Shown one piece after another: positions 23,558 to 33,940 of a stretch of 64,000 nt of DNA. The notes beneath the pieces were generated by a model. It had not been told where the DNA came from and searched no databases. It was given only the letters and a program-made list of their open reading frames with translations. Position 1 is the first letter of the stretch. The number at the start of each line of letters is the position of its first letter. The translations under genes and the position numbers were made by a program. The stretch is from contig NC_089598.1 in NCBI RefSeq assembly GCF_019320115.1, positions 25,449,687-25,513,686 on the forward strand, given 5' to 3'. This stretch comes from Miscanthus floridulus. Its lineage: Eukaryota > Streptophyta > Magnoliopsida > Poales > Poaceae.

Positions 23558-24244
23558 AACAATTCAGTCGAGGAGACTGTTGAACATCTCTTCCTCCATT
23601 GTGAGTTTGCAAAATCATGCTGGAGTTTTCTTGGGCTGGCTGTTGCCTCTTCCTTGGGTCCCTTTCAGATCATGGAGAACTTCAAGGCCCAACTCAACGT
23701 TCCTTTCTTCATGAAAATCATTATCCTTCTCTGTTGGATCTTGTGGACTGTAAGAAACAACCACATTTCCAGAAAATAGTAGGCTTTGAGAGAGCGCTGC
23801 AAGTTCATCTTCAAGAATGTCTTTCGCTTGGTTATCCTGTGCGCAAAGAAGAAGTATCTACCGGATATTGAAACATGGCTAGAGCGCAGATTGTAACTGA
23901 ACTCATCTTTTTTTGTTTTTTTTTTTTTTTTTTTTTTTGTCTTTTGAGTGATCCTCTCTTTTACTGCTCTCCTCTTCTACTAGTTTTGTTTTGTTTTGTA
24001 ACCTTTTTTTGTGCCCATTAATAAATTCCAGTAGGGGCTTAGGCCCCTCCTGTACCCTCAAAAAAGTATAAATGCATAGAAAGAGAGAAAGTAAAGAGTA
24101 GCGAACTTGTTAATCGTCAGAGAATTTACGTAAGGATTTGGCTATGTATTAGTGCTTTCCTAGTTAATTAATTAACTAATTCAAAAAACCTAAAAGAATC
24201 AATGGTTCAGATTTATTTGAGGTATTACCTCCTAACAAGTAAAG

Positions 24245-24457
24245 GGAGTACCGTAGCATTGTCCTAATTTTATAGTAAAATATAACAATATTTATGACAC
24301 CAACTGAACAAATTATGAAAAATATATTTCAGTGTATCTAATTATGTTAATTTGGTACCACAAATCTTGCTGTTTTTTCTTATAAATTTGGTCAAACTTA
24401 AAGAAATTTGACTTAGGACAACTCTAGCAATTGATTTATTTAGGGACACAGGGAGTA
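24245..24457. mobile_element. Stowaway/Mariner-type MITE remnant
   Basis: Ends in ACACAGGGAGTA, with the interior GTCAAACTT...TTTGACTTAGGAC and the ATTATGTTAATTTGGTA stretch shared with the remnant at 19330-19498. Confidence 0.5.
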
Positions 24458-25203
24458 TCTAAAACTTTTAATAAGTTATGAAACTCCATTCTATGAGTAA
24501 CTCAAAGGATAAATGCATTTTAATTTGGTGTATAGTGTTAGCACACACCTTAGATTTGTTCACAGTATTAGCTTATTTCAGATATAAATTGCGGTACACG
24601 ACCTCAGGGGAGAGGGAGGCCTGGGCTTAGCAAAGCAATCTAGATGAAGGGATGGAGATAATTGGAATTGGGGATGGAAGATACTCTAGAACTAGAGAAG
24701 AACTAGAGAGAGAAGAACCAGAGGAGGAGGAAGGACATGACATAGTCTATGTTGTTTAATTGATCGATTCTCTTTTGATTTGCCATCCGGCCTCTTTTAT
24801 TTTGCTGGCTTATGCCCTTCGATCACATGCCTCTTCCTAACAGCTTAGTCCCAACTGTCAGCATATGGACACATATCCCTAACACATAGTTGTACATTAC
24901 ATTTATGTAGTACTGGTATACATTAAACCAAATCAACAATTACACCAAACGCTACCCAAGTGTTGATCACGTGACTCTGCTGCAATTGCGTCCACATGGT
25001 TGCAGCCTTTGCACGAGTTGCATTAAAGTGCAGTAGCTCTTGAGAAACCAAGGAGTACGTCGTCCCAAGCTTCATGTCTATAAAATACCATCTGAGTAAG
25101 TTATTCATCAGCAAACACCGACGAGACCTGGGTGTTGGGCTTTGCACAGTGAAGAGAACAATGGGACTGGGAGGTATCTGGAGACTCAAGTACTACACGG
25201 TTC

Positions 25204-25667
25204 GCTCTGGTCTCCCCTCTTTTGTAGATGCATTGCTGCTGAGTGTGTGATGGCTCCCCACAACTTGCGGATACTTTGCCGCTACTCTCTTGCGGATACC
25301 TTGCCATTACTCTCTTGTGGATACTTTGCTGCTCTTTGTCATCTTTGGCGGATGCTTTGCCACTGTGCTACTGGTTGTTTGTCTCGTCTCCTCTTGGTGG
25401 ATACTTTGCCATCGCAGCTTCATCACATGTGTTGGCAACCTGGCGTTGATGTTTTTTCCTCCTGTAGGTTCTGTCGGTTACGTTTGAGGCAGAGGGTCCT
25501 CTTCTTACCATCTTCTCTTTCCGTGTTGTATTGGGTCAGTTAGTTGGGTTGCTAGCCACCTCTTTGATGGTGCTTTGTAACTCTGCGCTACGAGGGTTCT
25601 CTTGTAGTTGCGTCATTGTAATTCTCTTCCTCCTAATTGAAAATGTGCTTAGACATGATTGCGAAAA
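25204..25667 (+). mobile_element. Short poly(A) retroposon with 16-bp target duplication
   Basis: Flanked by identical AAGTACTACACGGTTC at 25188-25203 and 25668-25683 and ending in GCGAAAAA. The paralogous stretch near 41210-41235 (GAAGTACTCGATTCTTCCAG) is the empty site. It probably is a 5'-truncated LINE or SINE copy; there is no coding domain. Near 25262-25420 it holds five uneven repeats of GGATACTTTGCC. Confidence 0.85.
25262..25420 (+). repeat. Irregular repeats of GGATACTTTGCC
   Basis: Five copies, the first three 27 bp apart (GGATACTTTGCCGCTACTCT and variants), the last two more widely spaced. Inside the poly(A) retroposon. Confidence 0.7.
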
Positions 25668-26492
25668 AAGTACTACACGGTTCTTCCAGCTGGCGGTTTT
25701 CACCATGGTTGTTCTCTGTTGAAGCATTTTCGTACCCATACAGAGTTCAAGGTCCACACAGTAGGCCCCGACAATCGTGGTATCCTTTCGATGTGGGTCA
25801 ACTAGCATGAACTGGTTGATCAGCAACTTTGATTGACATTGACATGTATTCAACCAGATGCGAAGGTGCTGGTGCTGGCCGCTGCAAAACAGTGAGCTGA
25901 GCTCAGACCATTGACTTGTGATAATTCGTTCATCATTTGAGACATGTTGCACTACAGCTCAAATAATTTGAATTATATATACTTGTAGTCTTGCAGCAAA
26001 TCTTAACGACCAAACAAGTCTATATCAGGGTACATAACAAGAGCAAAGAAGCCATTTGGTGAGGGCCGCGTGAATGCCTCTATTTAATTTGCTATATTGT
26101 GCTCCCAATGCTCCATGTAGGATAGTTGTATAATAATTACCTTGTCACGTAAGCAGATTGGTGATGTGGCAAAATATTTATTGAGGAAATAGAGGGGAAA
26201 ACAAAGAAATAGTTTCTACACGAGGAGATAAAGTCTTCACGTGCATTGAAGCCCAAAGAATTGGTGATGGACGTAGTATTCCCTTAGGGATAAAAGCGAG
26301 AATGGAAGTTTTCGTATCAGGCTCGTTTTCGTAGTATTGACATCATTTATGACCGTTTTTGGTCATTATCATGTTTTAACTTTTGGTTTCCTAATTTCAT
26401 TTAGTATCATATTTTAACTTCTAAGCACTAAATGAACTGCAGAGCACAAATTGGCCGAGAGTTAATGGCCACATTTTCTTGGAGCTGACCAG

Positions 26493-26698
26493 TCCTAAAA
26501 AATACACATCCCGTTTTTGAAATGACTTGATTTTTAAAAATTTGAGCATGAAATATATTTTTGTAATATGTAATAAGTATCCTTAAATTATTCATGAAAT
26601 ATATTTTTATAGTAAATTAATTTAAAGATACAAATATTAAACTTAAAAAAGATTAACTCATCGAAAAACAAGATGCATTTTTTTTAGGACAGAGGTAG
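26493..26698. mobile_element. Stowaway-like MITE remnant at the duplication boundary
   Basis: AT-rich interior with two ATGAAATATATTTTT copies and an end GGACAGAGGTAGTA resembling the TACTCCCTCCGT terminus in complement. It touches the start of duplication copy 2. Confidence 0.4.
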
Positions 26699-27559
26699 TA
26701 AATCAATTGGCTTGGATGATGGTGGTACCATGTCAAGCCAGGTGCATTGTATTGCCCAACTTCTCATGTCCTATAAAAACAGACTGGGGTCCCTGATGTT
26801 TTCCTGAGTTCCTCATAGCGGATAGTATACTGCTACCATCTATATAGATTGAAGAAGGGATAGAACAGATTTATTAGCAAGCGCATCCCATTTGACTTTA
26901 AAAAAAAAAGAAATGTAAATCCAGAGGAATTTGCTTCCACTACACCTATCCGATGAAAACTTTGCAAGCTCACGTGAGAAAAAAAGAAATACTGCTCTAA
27001 TATACTGCTATCGATCAACTAATCATCACCATCATCTCCTGGAAGTACGCAACAATTAAACTGCACGATCTGGGCTATATAGGAAGTATCAGAGGTTGAG
27101 TATTGAGATGGGAATTTGAATTAAGTGCCTTGTGAACAAAACCGGTGGAAGGAGGTGTAGGCAAAGGATTTTGCGAACAGCCGCAGGAGGAGGCACCGGC
27201 GACGATGGGGTCGATCGACCGTGGCATGAGTCGCGAGGAAGGGGGACGAGGACCGCCACTGGAGGAGGCACCGAAGAAGTTGGACGGGGCCACGGCAGAA
27301 AGAGACGAACAGAAGGCGGCGGGGCCCAGAACCATCTCCGCAGATCCACTCCGGGGAATAGAACAGCGGCTAGATAGATCCAAATTTTCCAGCACGGTTC
27401 TTTTCGAAGCACAGTTTAGCGACCTCAAGGATGGGCTTGACAACGATGGGTATTAAGTTTGGTCGTCGGGCCTTCAGGGCATGGCTTGGGCAGACGCACT
27501 AGAACAGAAACGATATTTGATCCGGCTCGAAATTTGGCTTTAGTTCCGGTATTTTTCGT

Positions 27560-27822
27560 GTCCAGGGCTAGAGAAATCTTTAGTCCCGGTTGGTAGCTCC
27601 AATCGAGACTAAAGGTCCCTGCCCAACGGCTACTGCGGTAGACTTTTGCTACAGGGAACATTTAGTCCCGATTGAAGCTACCAACCGGGACTAAAGGTTA
27701 ACTTTTACTTTCGGTTGGTATCTCCAACCAGGAGTAAAAGTCTACTCCTGGCTGGAGGCTCCCTCCAGGACTAGAAAGAAACCTTTAGTCCCGGTTTCTG
27801 TCTCCAACCGGGACTAAATATC
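27560..27822. repeat. Left subterminal repeats of the CACTA element
   Basis: About six copies of TTTAGTCCCGGTTGG or its complement arranged as inverted pairs with short loops (GTAGCTCCAATC, TCTGTCTCCAAC). In En/Spm-type elements such motifs bind the TNPA protein. Confidence 0.85.
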
Positions 27823-27824
27823 CC

Positions 27825-27920
27825 CTCCTATATAGCCCTTGTTCATCCCCGAGCCCGAGCCACTTCGAGCTCAGTGTTCTTGCTTCATCGCCGGCCTCTC
27901 TTCTTCCTCATCGTCGGTAA
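27825..27920 (+). promoter_or_regulatory. Promoter-like TATA region of the CACTA genes
   Basis: CCTATATAGCCC directly follows the subterminal repeats and precedes the first gene, the usual position of the single promoter in CACTA elements. Function is inferred from position. Confidence 0.45.
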
Positions 27921-28270
27921 TCACAAGATTTCTTCGATTCCTCCATCGATTCTTCGGTTCTAAAGGTTACCAACTTTATACTCTCATATTTCATTAGTAG
28001 CATATCTCATTTTGTGGACTAGATATATGTGGTTTTTTATGGTGGATTTTTTTATTTGTAAGCCATTTAAGCTCAAAATCACTTTAAAGTTTGCATATTT
28101 GGATGAAGGAAGGTTAAAGTAGTTATTCAAAAATAGTATTCAGCTTTCATTTCTAGTATGCATAGCACACTTCATAGTTTAGAGATATAGAGGATTTTAG
28201 AGTTTTTTTAATTTTATTTGTTTAGAAAATGAGAAATTTATATTATATTAAAAATGAGTATAGAGAGTAG

Positions 28271-28794
28271 ATGACAACTGTTTCCGGATCCTCGGTCTCT
28301 CATCGAGTTCCAAAGCGACTGAGGCCGGACCTCCATCTCATTGCATGCGGCAAGTGTGAGGAGAAGATTGTGATAGAATACCGGGTGAGGAAGGAGTGTC
28401 CCAACAAGGGCCGTATCTTCTACAAGTGTCCGGATCGCAATGCGAGTTATTTTGTTGCATTTGATAATTATAGTTAATTTATACTTATTTTCATGATGAT
28501 TATGATTAAAGTTCTAATTTTTTGTTTTAATTTCAGTGGGATGGCACTAGATGTTCAGGCTGGTACTGGGAGGAAGAGTATGTTGAACACGTGCAAAACT
28601 CTTTTGCACAGGCGGCTACGGCGGCTGATGAGGCAGTGATCCTACGGAAGAAGCCCATAGATGTTGAACAAACACATGATCTGTCTGTTTTAGTTGGGAT
28701 TAGTCGCGAAATTCTTATGCTGCTGAAGTGCATTTTAGCTTTAGTTTTTTTAGTTGTAGTTGGGATTATGTACATTGTAGCGAGACTTTCATAA
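28271..28794 (+). CDS. GRF-type zinc finger protein with C-terminal membrane segment
   Basis: Two exons, 28271-28453 and 28537-28794 (GT at 28454, AG at 28535-28536), giving 146 residues. The N-terminal part shows ACGKCEEKIVIEYRVRKEC, NKGRIFYKCP and, across the splice, GWYWEEEY, which together are the GRF zinc finger pattern (Cys ligands, then G-R-x-F-Y-x-C and W-Y-W-E-E). A hydrophobic stretch LLKCILALVFLVVVGIMYIV near the C-terminus should span a membrane. Small GRF-plus-membrane proteins are frequent in plant genomes and linked to mobile DNA; their role is unknown to me. The chosen splice joins two frames without a stop. It lies between the left repeats and TNP2, in the same orientation, and appears intact. 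Confidence 0.7.
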
Positions 28795-28882
28795 ATTAAT
28801 ACCTTGTGTGGTGGCATGCATGTCGTATAATTAACTAATTATGTTCTAGGTTTTAATATGGTATGTATATCATGTAATGCAG

Positions 28883-31800
28883 ATGAGCCGACATTGAATG
28901 TACAATACTAATCGCCGCTCCCAAGAGTTCATTGAGGGCGTGCATTCTTTCTTACGTGTGGCCGAGGCAAACAAACGTGATGGTTTCATGTGCTGTCCAT
29001 GTGCCATATGTAAGAATTTGAAGGAATATGCTAGCTCAAGGAGTCTTCATTCACACTTGTTGAAGTCAGGTTTCATGCTAAACTATATTTGTTGGACGAA
29101 GCACGGAGAAACCAGGGCTGTAATGGAAGAAGGTGAAGAAGAACAATGGGACGATGATGACATTATTGCTGAATATAGTGCCTTCAATGATACTGCAATG
29201 GGGGAAGCTGAAGAAGAGGCAGTGGCAGAAGATGAGCCCGCTGATGATCTTGGTCAGGCCATTCGTGATGCACAAAGAGAATGCGAAAGTGAAAAGGAGA
29301 AGATCAAGTTCGAGCGCATGCTAGAGGATCACAAGAAATTGCTATACCCAACTTGTGATGCGGGACAGAAAAAGTTGGGTACCACACTGGAATTACTGCA
29401 ATGGAAGGCAAAGAATGGTGTATCTGACAAGGGATTTGGGGAGTTACTTAAAATCCAAAAGAAGATGCTTCCGAAGGATAACGAATTGCCCGTCACTACA
29501 TACGAAGCAAAACAGGTAGTTTGCCCTTTGGGATTAGAAATCCAGAAGATACATGCATGTCCTAATGACTGCATCCTCTACCGTGGCGAGGAATACGAGA
29601 AGTTAGATGCATGCCCGGTATGTCATGCATCGCGGTATAAGATTAGGCGAGATGACCCTGGTGATGTTGAGGGAGAATGTCCCATGAAGAAAATCCCTGC
29701 CAAGATTATGTGGTATGCTCCTATAATACCACGCTTGAAACGTCTATTCAGAAACAAAGACCATGCAAAGTTGTTGCGATGGCACAAAGAAGACCATAAG
29801 GTAGACAATATGTTGAGACACCCTGCTGATTGGTCCAAGTGGAGAGCAATCGATAGAGAATTCTCGGAGTTTGCAAATGACGCAAGAAACTTAAGGTTTT
29901 CTTTAAGTATGGATGGTATAAATCCTTTTGGGGAGCAAAGCAGTAGTCATAGCACTTGGCCTATTACTCTATGTATCTACAACCTTCCTCCCTGGTTATG
30001 CATGAAGCGTAAGTTTATTATGATGCCAGTGTTCATCCAAGGCCCAAGGCAACCTGGCAACGACATCGATATGTACCTGAGGCCACTAGTTGAAGAACTT
30101 CTACTTTTGTGGAACAGACCAGGTGTACGTGTGTGGGGCGAGCACAAACAGGAGCACTTTGACCTGCGAGCATTGTTGTTCGTAACAATCAATGATTGGC
30201 CTGCTCTAAGTAATCTTTCAGGACAATCAAACAAGGGATATAATGCATGCACGCACTGTTTCGATGACATTAAAGGTATATTCTTGAAAAAATATCGAAA
30301 GGTCGTGTACCTTGGCCATCGTCGATTTCTTCCTGCGAATCACCCCTAAGAAAGAAAGGCAAGCATTTTAAAGGTAAGGCAGACCACCAGACTAAGCCAG
30401 GCAACCGAACTAGTGAGGATGTACTCAATATGGTCAAGGATGTGAAAGTAGTATTTGGAAAGGCACATGGCAGCGAACCTGTTTCGAACGACGCCGACGG
30501 TCACGCACCCATGTGGAAGAAGTCCATATTTTGGGAGCTACCCTATTGGCAAGTCATAGAGGTCCGTAGCGCGATCGACGTGATGCACCTAACAAAGAAT
30601 CTTTGTATGACCTGCTAGGCTTCATGGGTGTGTATGGAAAGCCTAAGGACACACTTGAAGCACGACAAGACCTGCGGTGTTTGAAAGAACGAGACAACCT
30701 ACATCAAGAGAAGACAAATGATGGACGCCATTACTTAAGTCCTGCCAGCTACACTCTTAGCAAAGAAGAGAAGGAAAGCATGTTTGAATGCCTAGCAAGC
30801 ATCAAGGTACCATCTGGATTCTCCTCAAATATAAAGGGTATAATAAATGTGCAAGAGAAGAAATTCCTAAACTTAAAGTCCCATGACTGCCACGTGCTCA
30901 TGACTCAATTGCTTCCAGTTGCATTAAGAGGAATTCTACCTCCAAATGTACGTCTAGCCACCGCGAAGCTATGTGCATTCCTCAATGCAATTTCTCAGAA
31001 GGCAATCGATCCAATGGATCTAGCTAAACTACAGAATAATGTGGTTTAATGTCTTGTCAGCTTTGAGTTGGTGTTCCCTCCTTCCTTCTTTAATATCATG
31101 ACACACCTCCTAGTTCACCTGGTCAAGGAGATTAGCATTTTTGGTCTTGTGTTCCTGTACAACATGTTTCCCTTTGAAAGGTTCATGGGAGTCCTAAAGA
31201 AATATGTTCACAACCGTGCTCGGCTAGAAGGAAGCATCGCCAAGGGCTATGAAATAGAGGAGGTCATTGAGTTTTGTGTTGACTTTATTCCCGACCTTGA
31301 CCCGATTGGTGTTCCTGAATCGTGACACGAGAGGAGACTAAGTGGAAAGGGGACACTAGGGAAGAAAATATATATTGATACGCAGGATAATTATTTTAAT
31401 AAAGCACACTACACAGTTATGCAAAACTCCTCCTTGGTGGATCCGTATATCAAGACACATAAAGAGTTGCTCCGATCCGAGTTTCTAGGGAAGTCTGAAG
31501 CTTGGATTACGCGTCAGCACATGGAAACTTTCAGCGACTGGTTGCGAAAAGAATGTCAGGGTGATGAGAGTATTGATGAGCAACTGTATTTGTTGGCTAG
31601 GCAGCCATCGTGACATATCCTCACATACAAAGGGTATGAGATAAATGGGAATACATTTTATGCAGTAGCCCAAGATAAAAGGAGCACCAACCAAAATAGT
31701 AGTGTCCGCATAGATGCCACCAACCCTAATGGAAATAAGCAAACATATTATGGCCGCATAGAGGAGATATGAGAACTAAACTATGTACCTACTTTTAAGG

Positions 31801-32226
31801 TACCTTTGTTCAAGTGCTAATGGGTAAAGGTGACTAGAGATGGGGTAGCAGTCGACAACCAGTATGGAATGACAACCGTGGACCTCAACAATATTGGGTA
31901 CAAAGATGAACCGTTCGTCCTTGCCAAGGATGTGAATCAGGTGTTCTATGTCAAGGACATGTCTACAAAACCGAAGAGGGAAAAACAACAACGACCCAAT
32001 CAATGAGCCAAAGCGCCACATAGTTCTTTCAGAGAAAAGAAACATCGTCAGAATTGAAGACAAGTTAGACATATTAGAAGATTATGAAAAGGATGACCGA
32101 ATTCCACCCTTCACAGTGAACAAAGACCCAAGCATCCAGCTAAATGATGAGGACACTCCATGGTTACAACGCGATCATAACCAAGTGATATACGTTAAGA
32201 AGAAGTTCACTACTATGCCCGCTTGA
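28883..32226 (+). pseudogene. TNP2-type CACTA transposase, decayed
   Basis: Order of domains: transposase-associated N-terminal domain (about 28898-29110; CPCAICKN, YICWTKHGE), the tnp2 catalytic region (about 29600-30600; APIIPRLKRLF, LSMDGINPFG, NLPPWLCMK), DUF4218-like (about 30850-31320; LMTQLLPVALRGILP, FERFMGVLKKYVHNRAR) and DUF4216-like (about 31780-31960; FKVPLFKC, YKDEPFVLAKDVNQVFYV). The family start is probably ATG 28883, where codon 5 is TGA; the frame reopens at ATG 28898. Further breaks: frameshift near 30346, frameshift near 30605, stops at about 31047, 31322, 31611 and 31771. The protein would cut and join the transposon ends in the nucleus, but this copy cannot make it. Confidence 0.9.
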
Positions 32227-32628
32227 TATATATATAGTGTATTCATATTTCTATCGTGTATTCATATTTTCTATGATTTAAATGAATTTTCTGCTTGACG
32301 GTGGATTTCCTGTGGAGAATGTGTGATAAAAAAACAAATGATCAACATCAATAAGATGTGAAAACTAATTTCCTGTCAAAAAGCAATAGTTTTAATGATT
32401 TTAATTAAGTAGTACATTTTTGCATGGTGAAAATTATGATTATTATTTACACTATGTTAAATATTTATATGGTAAAACAAAAGAGTTTAGGTTATAGATT
32501 TTTCTTATGTACAATAATGCAAAACCAGGTCCCAGAATTCTTTTTGTAATTTTTTTGCTAATATTTTATTTACTAGGCAATTAACAACTCTCTGCATATT
32601 TATATAAAAGAAATATAAAAAAAGGGAA
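32227..32628. other. AT-rich spacer after TNP2
   Basis: TA-rich sequence without a gene. It separates the TNP2 gene from the internal repeat block. Confidence 0.5.
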
Positions 32629-32955
32629 AACTTCTAGAAACTGGCGGGAAGCCAAACTACAGCCCACCTTTACTCCCCGGTGGACCAACCACCCGGGACT
32701 ACAGGTCAGACCTTTAGTCCCGGGTCTAACCATCACCCGGGACTAAAACACCTTTAGTCCCAGTTCTAACCATCACCCGGGACTACTAAAGATGGGCTGC
32801 GTTTTCGTGGCCCGCCAAAATCCCCTTTACTCTCGGGCCGTGGCTACACCCAGGACTAAAGGTCAGACCTTTAGTCCCGGTTCTAACCATCACCCGGGAC
32901 TAAAGAACCTTTAGTCCCAGTTCTAACTATCACCCGGGACTAAAGGTCCCCCTTT
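32629..32955. repeat. Internal block of CACTA subterminal-type repeats
   Basis: Seven or more copies of TTTAGTCCCGG or CCCGGGACTAAA, paired by TTCTAACCATCA loops. This loop differs from the loops in the two true terminal blocks. The block starts at AACTTCTAGAAACTGGCGGG, which resembles a mutated CACTA terminus, and is followed by a TATA-like TTTATAAA (32952) and a CT-rich leader. It looks like the 5' end of another CACTA element. Confidence 0.75.
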
Positions 32956-33000
32956 ATAAACCACGCCCTTCTCCCTTAGTTCTCTTCCTCTCTGTCTCCG
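32945..33000 (+). promoter_or_regulatory. Second promoter-like region in the CACTA element
   Basis: CCCTTTATAAACC followed by a CT-rich stretch (TCTCTTCCTCTCTGTCTCC), placed after the internal repeats just as the first promoter follows the left repeats. Confidence 0.45.
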
Positions 33001-33136
33001 CCGCCTTCTTCTCCAACCAGATCCAGTAGCCGCCAAGCCTTCTTCTCCGTCGCCTCATCTTCTCCACCAGATCGATCCGATCCAGCAGCGCCGCCGCCCC
33101 CAGGCGACCACCCTAGCCTCGCCTCATCACGCGCGC

Positions 33137-33598
33137 ATGCTATCACCGGCCCCATGTGCATGCGCGCTTCTTCTCCGGCCAGCCAGTGCACGCCTCGCGT
33201 CGTCCTCGTCCCTGGCCCACCTCGCTCGTCCTCATCAGAGCGCCGGCCCTTCACCCCCGTGGAGGATGCCGCCATCGTCCACACCCACGCCAGCGCAGCT
33301 CCACCTCGAGGGCGCCGCCAGCGTGCCTAGCCTCTACAGCTCAGACAGTGCCGAGGCCATCACCGACGATGGTGCGCCGCGCTGCGACGATCCTGTCCTC
33401 GTCGAGATGGAGTGCATCAAGGCCGTCCTCCTCAACGACCAAGAAAAGGTCCCTCCTCCTCCTCACCTCTGCAACATTCTACCACCGCCATTTTTATCGC
33501 TGCCGGTTCCATTGGTAACTCGCACTGAATCTTCTCTGCTCTCACGTTGTTGCAGTCGAAGTCCGATCGAGTTGCTGGAGCTACTCCGGCGGTTGTAG
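33137..33598 (+). CDS. Hypothetical frame downstream of the internal promoter, possibly captured
   Basis: GC-rich start with low-complexity Pro/Ala/Ser, then a less biased stretch EMECIKAVLLNDQEK. A GT at 33450 after this stretch and TTGTTGCAG ending at 33556 could form an intron. No domain recognised. It may be the first coding exon of the downstream TNPA-like gene or a captured host fragment; the evidence is weak. Confidence 0.25.
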   Translation: MLSPAPCACALLLRPASARLASSSSLAHLARPHQSAGPSPPWRMPPSSTPTPAQLHLEGAASVPSLYSSDSAEAITDDGAPRCDDPVLVEMECIKAVLLNDQEKVPPPPHLCNILPPPFLSLPVPLVTRTESSLLSRCCSRSPIELLELLRRL

Positions 33599-33784
33599 GA
33601 GCTGGACCTCGCGTTTGACACCTTGGATGTGAGCCACCGCTGCCACCATATATAATTCATTTATGATGGATTAATTGCTCCAACCTTTTGTAATTGGATG
33701 GATGTGTGTGCCGAGCCCTCGTGCCGGCAATCTTGTAATGCGATTTTGCGCTGAGCCATTGATCTCAGTGGAGCACAGGCGTGG

Positions 33785-33940
33785 CCCGGTGTCTCGTCGT
33801 TTCCTCCTTTTTGTGCGGTAGCTTATGACGACGCTGGCCCCTAGATCCGAGATGTTCGATGGCGTCCATGATGTTGTAGTAGCAGGGCACATAGTTCTCG
33901 TACTCGGGCGGGCATACCTCCGCCTCTTTGGCGCGGACTA
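33785..33940 (-). pseudogene. Captured fragment resembling DUF248 putative methyltransferase
   Basis: Complement reads VCPPEYENYVPCYYN and, after a 1-base frame change, SDLGASVVISY. This pattern (Cys-Pro...YVPCYN...) is that of the N-terminal part of plant DUF248/PMT (QUASIMODO-type) Golgi methyltransferases. Only about 50 codons are present, in the opposite orientation to the CACTA genes, so it is best explained as a host gene fragment caught by the transposon. Confidence 0.5.

Larger units (their letters stand above)
23051..24066 (+). pseudogene. L1-type LINE 3' end with zf-RVT domain, interrupted by a SINE
   Basis: Skipping the insertion at 23194-23573, one frame reads through CVLCNNSVEETVEHLFLHC and on to CWSFLGLA and LLCWILWTVRNNHIF. 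The C-x2-C...H-x4-C pattern followed by W and WILWTVRNN is the zinc-binding domain found after reverse transcriptase in plant LINEs. The reverse transcriptase and upstream regions are absent (5' truncation). The 3' UTR has a long T-run (about 23908-23938) and ends in CCCTCAAAAAAG near 24065. Confidence 0.8.
24923..25952 (-). pseudogene. Unidentified minus-strand gene remnant, broken by a retroposon
   Basis: With the insertion at 25204-25667 and one duplication removed, minus-strand coding-like sequence runs from about 25950 to 24930, with a frame change in the middle. Motifs seen include VDLELCMGTKMLQ, TMVKTASWKNRV and, further on, MKLGTTYSLVSQELLHF. The 25684-25952 part has a homologue at 41205-41440 in the second duplication copy (VKTAYWKNRVLPS). 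I do not recognise the family. No intact frame remains. Confidence 0.4.
21401..26400 (+). repeat. Tandem duplication, copy 1
   Basis: Blocks at 21415-21545, 21560-21695, 24480-24960, 25684-25960 and 25980-26360 recur in the same order and orientation at 26705-26840, 39520-39655, 40115-40260, 41220-41480 and 41500-41965. The first block has a TATA-like TATAAAAACAG at about 21479. The interior of this copy is enlarged by a LINE, two SINE-like insertions, a MITE and a small retroposon. The ancestral unit may have been a gene with its promoter, but I cannot name it. Confidence 0.7.

Noticed and set aside
32976..33284. Minus-strand frame of 102 codons
   Set aside because: Lies opposite the promoter-like and leader region of the CACTA element; GC-biased, no domain.
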